Shown piece by piece: positions 41,027-45,796 of a stretch of 45,796 nt of DNA. The notes below the pieces were generated by a model, which saw nothing but the letters and a program-made list of their open reading frames with translations, made no database searches and was not told the origin of the DNA. The position numbers and the translations under genes were made by a program. Source of the DNA: Brevundimonas sp. UBA5713 (GTDB lineage Bacteria > Pseudomonadota > Alphaproteobacteria > Caulobacterales > Caulobacteraceae); contig NZ_DIGV01000005.1 of assembly GCF_002419815.1 (NCBI RefSeq), positions 13,088-58,883 on the forward strand, read 5' to 3'. Position 1 is the first letter of the stretch, and every line of letters begins with the position of its first letter.

Positions 41027-41896
41027 TTAGCGGAACAGGCCGAGCAGGATGCTGCTCGACGAGTTGGCGATCGACAGCGCCTGCACACCCAGCTGCTGCT
41101 TGGTCTGCAGTGCGGTCAGTCGGGCGCTTTCCTTGGCCAGATCCGCATCGACGAGGTTGCCGATGCCGGTTTCCAGCGAGTCTTGCAGCTTGCCGACGAA
41201 CGAAAGCTGACGGTCCAGCGATTTGGACTTGGTGCCCAGCTCGGCCAACGTCGTGGTGAAGGTGTTGATCGCAGCATCAACGTTCGCCGCGCTGTAAGCG
41301 GTACGCTTGGCCGCGTCGGTAGCTGCGGGTGACCAAGCCCCGGTGGCAGCATCGATATTAGTCCCCGCAAACGCGAGATTGGCGTGAGCCGCCGTGGCCG
41401 CCTGGCTCGCCGCCTTCAGAACGAATTTCGAGCCGGAGGTGTTGGTGCTGACGGCGATTTCACCGGTCGCACCAGTGGCCTTAAACAGATTCACGCCATC
41501 GAAAGTCGCACCTGCCAAAGAGGTGTGAATTTCTTTCACGATAGCATCGAAGTCTGCCAGGAGTTTGGATTCACTGGACGAACCCGAGGCAGAATCCTGA
41601 ATCGCCACAGCAAGGCTTTTCAGTTCGGTCAGTGCGCTGACCACGGTTTCACCCGCTGCCAGAGCCACGTCCACGATCGACTGACCGCGTTGCAGGGACT
41701 GCTTTACGGCGTCCTGAGCACCCATTTCCGCACGTTGCGAGGTCGCAATAGCGAAGATGGCACCGTTGTCCTTGGCCGATGACACCTTCATGCCGGTGTT
41801 CACGCGGTTCTGCGTGGTTTCCAGCGCCTTATTGGTCGCGTTCAAGGTTTGCAGCGCGACGAGCGCACCGCGATTGGTATTGATCGAGTTGGCCAT
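41027..41896 (-). CDS. Flagellin (copy 4 of the array)
   Basis: A 289-residue flagellin with MANSINTNRGALVALQTLN and the ALSIANSSSSILLGLFR ending. The central part (GATGEIAVSTNTSGSKF to AAHANLAFAGTNIDAATG) shares blocks with copies 2 and 6 but not copy 3. The upstream reading to 41959 is rejected because the ATG at 41896 has GGGAGG and aligns with the paralogues. The DNA of the first 200 bases is very close to copy 3. Confidence 0.96.
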   Translation of the reverse strand: MANSINTNRGALVALQTLNATNKALETTQNRVNTGMKVSSAKDNGAIFAIATSQRAEMGAQDAVKQSLQRGQSIVDVALAAGETVVSALTELKSLAVAIQDSASGSSSESKLLADFDAIVKEIHTSLAGATFDGVNLFKATGATGEIAVSTNTSGSKFVLKAASQAATAAHANLAFAGTNIDAATGAWSPAATDAAKRTAYSAANVDAAINTFTTTLAELGTKSKSLDRQLSFVGKLQDSLETGIGNLVDADLAKESARLTALQTKQQLGVQALSIANSSSSILLGLFR

Positions 41897-41922
41897 TCTG
41901 GCCTCCCATTTCACGTTCATTT

Positions 41923-41940
41923 CCCGTCGTTTTTGACGGG
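41923..41940 (-). promoter_or_regulatory. Leader hairpin upstream of flagellin copy 4
   Basis: On the minus strand CCCGTC-AAAAAC-GACGGG is a perfect 6-bp stem with an A-rich loop, 26 bases upstream of the ATG. A second hairpin GGGC-AGAAC-GCCC lies further upstream. Confidence 0.6.
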
Positions 41941-42009
41941 TTGGGCGTTCTGCCCGCACGTACGCTTACTGGTTACTGGATACGCTTACAGGGTCGTCGA
42001 GGTGATCAA

Positions 42010-42038
42010 GGTCCGGTAGGCTCCGTGCCGACCGGACC
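42010..42038 (-). terminator. Hairpin after flagellin copy 5
   Basis: GGTCCGGT (42010-42017) and ACCGGACC (42031-42038) form an 8-bp stem with a 13-base loop, 7 bases beyond the stop at 42046. A T run is lacking. Confidence 0.45.
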
Positions 42039-42045
42039 CCCGGGA

Positions 42046-42912
42046 TTAGCGGAACAGGCTCAGGACGATCGAGCTGACCTGATTGGCGATGGACAGGGCC
42101 TGCACACCCAACTGCTGCTTGGTTTGCAGCGCGGTCAGGCGGGCGCTTTCCTTGGCCAGATCGGCATCCACCAGATTGCCGATGCCGGTTTCCAGCGAGT
42201 CCTGAACCTTGCCCACGAAGGTCAACTGGCGATCCAGAGACTTCGACTTGGTACCGAAGTCGGCCATCACCGACATGAAGTTGTTGATAGCGCGGTCGAC
42301 GTTCGCAGCCGTGCGATGAGCCTCGGTATCAAAGTTAAAATTGTTAGCCGGCGTCACACCGGCATCGGCCGGTGCCTTGGTCGGATCGATCGCGCCGCCA
42401 GAGGCAATCGCACCGGCATCAGCTGTGTAGGTGGTTTTCAGGGTGAACTTGCCGCCCGAGGTATTGGTCGTAACCTCGACAGCCGTAGGATTGGCATTGA
42501 ACAGGTTCACGCCATCAAAGGTGGCACCGGCCAGAGCCGAGCGGATTTCGGTGACCAGAGCGCTAAAGTCGGCGTTCAGCTTGGTGGCCGTGTCGGAGCC
42601 CGCCACGGCGTCCTGAATGGCGACGGCCAAGCTCTTCATCTCGGTCAGAGCCTCGGTGATGGTCTCACCGGCAGCCAGCGCCACGTCGACGATCGACTGG
42701 CCACGTTGCAGAGATTGTTTGACGGCATCTTGCGCGCCCATTTCGGCGCGTTGCCAGGTCGCGATGGCGAAGATGGCACCATTGTCCTTGGCGGACGAGA
42801 CCTTCATGCCCGTGTTGACACGGTTCTGGGTCGTCTCAAGCGCACGATTGGTCGCGTTGAGGTTCTGCAGGGCGATAAGCGCACCGCGATTGGTGTTAAC
42901 CGAGTTGGCCAT
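42046..42912 (-). CDS. Flagellin (copy 5 of the array)
   Basis: A 288-residue flagellin beginning MANSVNTNRGALIALQNLN and ending SIANQVSSIVLSLFR. The opening (IALQNLNATNR) groups it with copy 6 rather than copies 2-4. It has a Trp (IATWQRAEM) where every other similar copy has Ser. The central domain (YTADAGAIASGGAIDPTKAPAD) is unlike the rest. It has its own sigma-54 promoter and two upstream ftr-like sites, and a strong AGGAGG ribosome-binding site. Confidence 0.96.
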   Translation of the reverse strand: MANSVNTNRGALIALQNLNATNRALETTQNRVNTGMKVSSAKDNGAIFAIATWQRAEMGAQDAVKQSLQRGQSIVDVALAAGETITEALTEMKSLAVAIQDAVAGSDTATKLNADFSALVTEIRSALAGATFDGVNLFNANPTAVEVTTNTSGGKFTLKTTYTADAGAIASGGAIDPTKAPADAGVTPANNFNFDTEAHRTAANVDRAINNFMSVMADFGTKSKSLDRQLTFVGKVQDSLETGIGNLVDADLAKESARLTALQTKQQLGVQALSIANQVSSIVLSLFR

Positions 42913-42931
42913 TCTAGCCTCCTGTTATGTG

Positions 42932-42966
42932 TTTCACTTCGTGAAAGCCGCCGCCCTTTTGGCAGC
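42932..42966 (-). promoter_or_regulatory. Leader hairpins upstream of flagellin copy 5
   Basis: On the minus strand GCTGCC-AAAAG-GGCGGC (42950-42966, one G-U pair) is followed by TTTCAC-GAA-GTGAAA (42932-42946, perfect 6 bp). A third, GCGAG/CTCGC, lies nearer the predicted transcript start. Confidence 0.65.
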
Positions 42967-42994
42967 GAGAGCTTTTTGCTCGCACACGTTAGAA

Positions 42995-43009
42995 GCAAGG
43001 AACGGGCCA
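42995..43009 (-). promoter_or_regulatory. Sigma-54 promoter of flagellin copy 5
   Basis: On the minus strand the sequence is TGGCCCGTTCCTTGC, an exact TGGC-N7-TTGC match to the -24/-12 consensus. Transcription would begin near 42983, giving a leader of about 70 bases that contains the hairpins and the AGGAGG site. Confidence 0.8.
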
Positions 43010-43097
43010 GACAGCCCAACCTAATGATTGGCCACAATGCAGGGCGCACTACGCCTGCCTTCTAGGGACAACTAGGAAAAAAACGCCTACTCATACT

Positions 43098-43133
43098 CGG
43101 CAATAACTGCCGCGTGTCGGCAAAACTTGCCGA
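43098..43133 (-). promoter_or_regulatory. Tandem ftr-like enhancer sites (FlbD-type)
   Basis: CGGCAATAACTGCCG (43098-43112) and TCGGCAAAACTTGCCGA (43117-43133) are two copies of one inverted repeat. They match my recollection of the Caulobacter ftr consensus CGGC-N2-AAA-N2-GC-N-G, and lie about 115-150 bases upstream of the predicted sigma-54 start, the normal enhancer distance. Confidence 0.65.
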
Positions 43134-43140
43134 GCAAAGG

Positions 43141-43168
43141 AAAGAGGGGGCGGCGGACCGCCCCCTTT
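43141..43168 (-). terminator. Terminator after flagellin copy 6
   Basis: AGGGGGCGG (43145-43153) pairs with CCGCCCCCT (43158-43166) with a CGGA loop, followed on the minus strand by CTTT. It lies about 40 bases beyond the stop at 43206. Confidence 0.7.
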
Positions 43169-43205
43169 GCAGGAGAACCATCTGGCGGTTTCCGGTTTCG
43201 CGGAT

Positions 43206-44141
43206 TTAGCCGCGGAACAGGTTGAGCAAGATGGAGCTCGCTTGGTTCGCAATGCCCAGAGCCTGCACACCCAGCTGTTGCTTGGTCTGCAAAGCCGTCA
43301 GCTTCGCGCTTTCCTTGGCGAGGTCTGCGTCCACCAGATTGCCAATGCCGGTTTCCAGAGAGTCCTGGAACTTATCGACAAAGGTCATCTGACGACCCAG
43401 GGACTTCGACTTGGTGCCGAGGTCCGCCATGGTCGAGGTGAACGACGTGATCGCCGCCTCAACGTTCGCCACGCTATAGTCCGTCAATGCCGACGGGGTT
43501 GCGCCCGTGGTATTGCCAGCCTTCGGATTCCAGACACCGGTTGCTGCGTCGAACTGGCCAGCGCCCGTGCCTGCCGGAGTGCCAAACGCCAGGTTCGCAG
43601 CCACCGCGGTACCGTTTGCAGCCTTGATTTCGAACGTATTGTTCGCGGCTGCGGTATTGATGGTGACCTTGATGCCTGCTGCGTCAGCTGCCTTAAAGAC
43701 ATTCACGCCATCGAAAGTGGCACCGGCCAAAGCCACGTGAATTTCCTTCACCATAGCTTCAAAGTCAGCAACCAGCTTCTTGGCGTTCTCCCCCAGACCG
43801 GTAACGGTGGTTCCATCAGCCGCATAGGTCTTCGGGGCGTCCTGAATAGCGACCGCCAGACTCTTCAGCTCGGTCAGGGCCTCGATAACGGTTTCACCTG
43901 CCGCCAACGCAACGTCCACGATGGACTGGCCGCGCTGGATCGACTGACGAACCGCATCTTGAGCGCCCATCTCAGCACGCTGAGAGGTAGCGATAGCGAA
44001 AATGGCTCCGTTATCTTTGGCGGTGGCAACCTTCATCCCGGTATTCACGCGGTTTTGCGTGGTTTCCAGGCTGCGGTTGGTCGCGTTGAGGTTTTGCAGC
44101 GCGATCAGTGCGCCACGGTTGGTGTTGATCGAATTGGCCAT
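43206..44141 (-). CDS. Flagellin (copy 6 of the array)
   Basis: A 311-residue flagellin, the longest copy and the first in transcription order. It opens MANSINTNRGALIALQNLN and ends IANQASSILLNLFRG. The enlarged centre (DAPKTYAADGTTVTGLGENAKK and NPKAGNTTGATPSALTD) accounts for the extra length. It carries MKVATAKDNGAIFAIAT and SLGRQMTFVDKF variants. It has its own sigma-54 promoter and ftr-like site, and a short AAGGA ribosome-binding site. Confidence 0.96.
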   Translation of the reverse strand: MANSINTNRGALIALQNLNATNRSLETTQNRVNTGMKVATAKDNGAIFAIATSQRAEMGAQDAVRQSIQRGQSIVDVALAAGETVIEALTELKSLAVAIQDAPKTYAADGTTVTGLGENAKKLVADFEAMVKEIHVALAGATFDGVNVFKAADAAGIKVTINTAAANNTFEIKAANGTAVAANLAFGTPAGTGAGQFDAATGVWNPKAGNTTGATPSALTDYSVANVEAAITSFTSTMADLGTKSKSLGRQMTFVDKFQDSLETGIGNLVDADLAKESAKLTALQTKQQLGVQALGIANQASSILLNLFRG

Positions 44142-44156
44142 TTTGGCTGTCCTTGC

Positions 44157-44189
44157 TCACTTATGTGATGGCCAGCGCCCTTTTGGCGC
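44157..44189 (-). promoter_or_regulatory. Leader hairpins upstream of flagellin copy 6
   Basis: On the minus strand GCGCC-AAAAG-GGCGC (44175-44189) is followed by TCAC-ATAA-GTGA (44157-44168), the same two-hairpin order as in copies 3 and 5. Confidence 0.6.
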
Positions 44190-44218
44190 CGGGAGCGTTC
44201 TACTCGCGCGAACAAGCC

Positions 44219-44233
44219 GCAATCTGCGGGCCG
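44219..44233 (-). promoter_or_regulatory. Sigma-54 promoter of flagellin copy 6
   Basis: The minus-strand sequence is CGGCCCGCAGATTGC, matching TGGC-N7-TTGC except for the first base. The expected start is near 44207, giving a leader of about 65 bases, close to that of copy 5. Confidence 0.7.
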
Positions 44234-44322
44234 GATAGCATTGCTTTTCGTTTTATTATTTTTGTTGTTTTACAATAACTTAATTGCGTATGGCAAATGG
44301 AATGATCTGCCGGTGTCAATAT

Positions 44323-44339
44323 CCGGCAAAAGGTGCCGG
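44323..44339 (-). promoter_or_regulatory. ftr-like enhancer site upstream of flagellin copy 6
   Basis: CCGGCAAAAGGTGCCGG is an inverted repeat that fits CGGC-N2-AAA-N2-GC-N-G except at one A position (AA-AAG-GT). It lies about 120 bases upstream of the predicted start. The palindrome GCCGG-N9-CCGGC at 44309-44327 overlaps it and may be a second site. Confidence 0.6.
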
Positions 44340-44346
44340 GAAGGAT

Positions 44347-44637
44347 TTACCGACCCAGCGCCTTTGCCATCTTCCGCTCGGCCATCAGCACGTCGATCGC
44401 CATCTGCCGTGCGGCATCACAGGCCACGATCTGGGCCCCGCGCTGCATATAGGCCGTCTCCAGCGCCGCCAGATCGCCGGGGGGTTGCAGTACCGCCAAT
44501 GCACACGGCCTGTCAGCCTCCGGCGGCAGCGGCAGCTGCGGTGGCGCAACCGTCAAGCTCGGGCCTGATGCCGCACAGCTGACGGTCATGGCCAGACAGA
44601 CGCTGGCGACGAAGATCACCCAAAGATGTTTGCGCAT
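44347..44637 (-). CDS. Outer-membrane spanin-like lipoprotein (Rz1-like)
   Basis: A 96-residue protein with a lipoprotein signal (MRKHLWVIFVASVCLAMTVSC, Cys at residue 21) and a Pro-rich start of the mature part (SLTVAPPQLPLPPEAD), then a helix. These are traits of o-spanins. It overlaps the i-spanin gene by 125 bases in another reading frame, the usual nested Rz/Rz1 arrangement. GGGAGAG lies 6 bases before the ATG. In lysis it would pair with the i-spanin to fuse the two membranes. Confidence 0.7.
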   Translation of the reverse strand: MRKHLWVIFVASVCLAMTVSCAASGPSLTVAPPQLPLPPEADRPCALAVLQPPGDLAALETAYMQRGAQIVACDAARQMAIDVLMAERKMAKALGR

Positions 44638-44935
44638 CACTCTCTCCCCTAGCTTCGGCGACAGCCGTAGCCGTCGCATCGCGCGCCTGTTGCACCTGAT
44701 CGCGGATAGTCGCCTGATGACGGGCCTGATCGGCTGTGGCGGCCTGCTCGATCTGTCTCGCGCGAGCCTCCATCTGCCCCTGTCTGGCCACCGCTTGTGC
44801 CTGCTCCAGTCGACGCCCCTTTACGCCCAGCGGATCGGACAGCAGGTGAAGCACCGCCAGCACCACCACCAAGCCTACAGCCAACGACACCCAGCCACGC
44901 GGCGACAGCAGCCGCAGCCACTCCCCCGCCCTCAT
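44513..44935 (-). CDS. Inner-membrane spanin-like protein (Rz-like)
   Basis: A 140-residue protein with an N-terminal membrane anchor (WVSLAVGLVVVLAVLHLL, about residues 15-32) and a long periplasmic coiled coil rich in Ala, Gln and Arg (RLEQAQAVARQGQMEARARQ through QARDATATAVAEARGES). That layout is typical for i-spanins. The ATG at 44935 overlaps the stop of the endolysin-like gene. It acts in the last step of phage lysis. Confidence 0.7.
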   Translation of the reverse strand: MRAGEWLRLLSPRGWVSLAVGLVVVLAVLHLLSDPLGVKGRRLEQAQAVARQGQMEARARQIEQAATADQARHQATIRDQVQQARDATATAVAEARGESDAQTSLGDLRRQRLSGHDRQLCGIRPELDGCATAAAAAAGG

Positions 44936-45315
44936 GGATTGGCCTTTCGGCACAGTTCAAAATGCGGCCCGTCACGCAGGCGCGGCCAGTCACCGCCCCA
45001 CACCAAGGGCACACCCTTGGCCTTGGCTGCCGCTTTGAACGCCTCGGCGATGCGCGGATAAAGCGGCCAGTCCCAGCGCACCTGACCATCCAGCCATGCG
45101 GCGACATCTACCGCGTGGCCGGTCAAATGGCGGCTGTTCAGCGTCCGGCTGGCTCCCGATTTCACCAGAGCCGCCTGTCGCTGCGGTGATCGCAGCCCCT
45201 CGGTCACCATGAAATCGACGGGCGTGGTGCGGATGGCCTCATGGACCACCGCCACCAAGTCGGGGTGCACGCCTTTTAGCGCCGCCAGAGAGCGATTGGA
45301 CAATCGATAGCTCAT
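44932..45315 (-). CDS. M15-family endolysin-like peptidase
   Basis: A 127-residue protein of the VanY / phage L-alanyl-D-glutamate peptidase type. The zinc motifs are visible as TEGLRSPQRQAALVKSGAS, SRHLTGHAVDVAAW (first His and Asp) and GPHFEL (last His), with WGGDWPRLRDGPH near the end. It would cleave peptidoglycan stems during lysis. The ATG overlaps the holin-like stop; there is no signal peptide, so a holin is needed for release. Confidence 0.85.
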   Translation of the reverse strand: MSYRLSNRSLAALKGVHPDLVAVVHEAIRTTPVDFMVTEGLRSPQRQAALVKSGASRTLNSRHLTGHAVDVAAWLDGQVRWDWPLYPRIAEAFKAAAKAKGVPLVWGGDWPRLRDGPHFELCRKANP

Positions 45316-45563
45316 GACCGCCGCCCCCACCGCAGTTGGGCTAGATTGACGACCTGCTGGGCCGACGGCGCGACCAGATAGAGCAGGCTCATCAAGGCCA
45401 TCAGCCCCATCAGCCCCTCGGCCAGACGCGGCAGGTGCTCGGGCGGCGCGCGCAACACCAGATCGCGCAGAAGAAACCAGAACAGCAGCGTCGCCAGATA
45501 GACAAACAGCCTGCGCCAGAACCATTGGCCCTCGGCATGATCTTGGGAGGTTGGCGGCTTCAT
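45312..45563 (-). CDS. Holin-like small membrane protein
   Basis: An 83-residue protein with a charged N-terminus and two likely membrane helices (LFVYLATLLFWFLL and LMGLMALMSLLYLVA), ending in a basic tail (LRWGRRS). Size, topology and position directly before the endolysin-like gene support a holin. It overlaps neighbours by 4 bases on both sides. Holins share little sequence, so the call rests on context. Confidence 0.6.
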   Translation of the reverse strand: MKPPTSQDHAEGQWFWRRLFVYLATLLFWFLLRDLVLRAPPEHLPRLAEGLMGLMALMSLLYLVAPSAQQVVNLAQLRWGRRS

Positions 45564-45718
45564 CCCGCCTCCTCCCCCGCTTGGGGCGCGCGGCGGCACC
45601 AGTCCTGCCCCAGTTCGTTCAGGCAGTCCTCGTCGCTCAGCCAATCGGGCGCGACAAAGGCGTCCTGATCCAGCAGCACGTCGGCGTATTCGGGCATGGG
45701 GGTTGCGGCGTTCATCAT
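45560..45718 (-). CDS. Small hypothetical phage protein
   Basis: A 52-residue acidic frame starting MMNAATPMPEYADVLLDQDAF. The ATG overlaps the stop of the glycine-rich fragment, and its TGA overlaps the holin-like ATG. The tight overlap on both sides is the main support for translation. No motif is recognised apart from two Cys. Confidence 0.55.
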   Translation of the reverse strand: MMNAATPMPEYADVLLDQDAFVAPDWLSDEDCLNELGQDWCRRAPQAGEEAG

Positions 45719-45795
45719 CCGACCACCGTCAGAATGACCAGACCGGCTGCGCCCGCACCGCCCTGCCCGCCTGCGCTGGTTCCGGCACCGCCGCC
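45715..45795 (-). CDS. C-terminal fragment of a glycine-rich phage tail-type protein
   Basis: The last 26 codons of a gene cut by the window edge. The peptide GGGAGTSAGGQGGAGAAG ends LVILTVVG, a pattern often seen at the end of phage tail fibre or structural proteins with collagen-like glycine runs. Only this tail is visible, so the call is provisional. Confidence 0.5.
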   Translation of the reverse strand, partial: GGGAGTSAGGQGGAGAAGLVILTVVG

Positions 45796-45796
45796 G

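Larger units (their letters stand above)
44347..45796 (-). mobile_element. Phage lysis module and tail-gene end (prophage, tailocin or remnant)
   Basis: Six overlapping minus-strand genes in the order: tail-type fragment, small ORF, holin-like, M15 endolysin-like, i-spanin and o-spanin. This is a compact phage lysis operon. It ends 8 bases from the flagellin ftr-like site. The element continues to the right beyond the window, so it cannot be classified. Confidence 0.6.

Noticed and set aside
1..45796. CRISPR arrays, rRNA genes, insertion sequences
   Set aside because: No regularly spaced repeats, rRNA-like sequence or transposase frames were seen; the repeats found are flagellin paralogues and short regulatory elements.
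44347..45796. Gene transfer agent cluster
   Set aside because: Only lysis genes and a tail-type fragment are visible; no capsid, portal or GTA-specific gene is in the window, so this cannot be claimed.

Overview
The window is a piece of an alphaproteobacterial chromosome, most likely Caulobacterales. Evidence: a long flagellin array with sigma-54 promoters and FlbD-type enhancer motifs, a tamA-tamB pair, a Ppx of the alphaproteobacterial kind, a GyrA with Met at the quinolone-resistance position 87 (as I recall for Brevundimonas), and a GC-rich composition with many TTG/GTG starts. Brevundimonas or Asticcacaulis are my best guesses; I cannot prove the genus from sequence alone.

Layout. Positions 1-7963 are the right end of a prophage or integrative element, all on the plus strand in a tightly overlapping operon: a truncated coiled-coil protein, a RecE-type exonuclease, a RecT annealing protein, a DnaQ-like exonuclease, two HNH-type proteins, small phage proteins, an SNase-like nuclease, an excisionase-like protein and a tyrosine integrase. 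The element is inserted at the 3' end of tRNA-Lys(TTT) at 7964-8040 (minus strand). Its left end lies outside the window.

Positions 8041-34771 are mostly conserved chromosomal genes: a small lipoprotein, tamA-tamB (outer-membrane/inner-membrane translocation pair), an arsC-family reductase, a 4-TM protein, an arginine succinyltransferase (AST) operon (M20 hydrolase, astA, astD, an AT-rich membrane ORF, astB), a PhoX-like protein, hspQ, ppx, two periplasmic cyclophilins, coaD, a class IV aminotransferase-like protein, gyrA, sodC, an EamA transporter, a nucleoside-deoxyribosyltransferase-like protein with an apparent signal peptide, ssb and two envelope proteins.

Positions 34772-44340 are a flagellar filament locus on the minus strand: six flagellin genes, a FlaG-family gene, and a 907-residue protein that combines FliD-like segments with a beta-propeller. 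Two sigma-54 promoters with upstream FlbD (ftr)-like sites serve the two rightmost flagellins. The five similar flagellins and flaG share a short leader hairpin with an A-rich loop next to the ribosome-binding site. This repeated leader and the propeller-containing protein are the most interesting unexplained features.

Positions 44347-45796 (minus strand) are a phage lysis cassette (small ORF, holin-like, M15 endolysin-like, overlapping i-spanin/o-spanin), preceded at the window edge by the glycine-rich end of a probable tail protein. No CRISPR array, rRNA or complete insertion sequence was seen. No gene-free stretch exceeds 300 bases.
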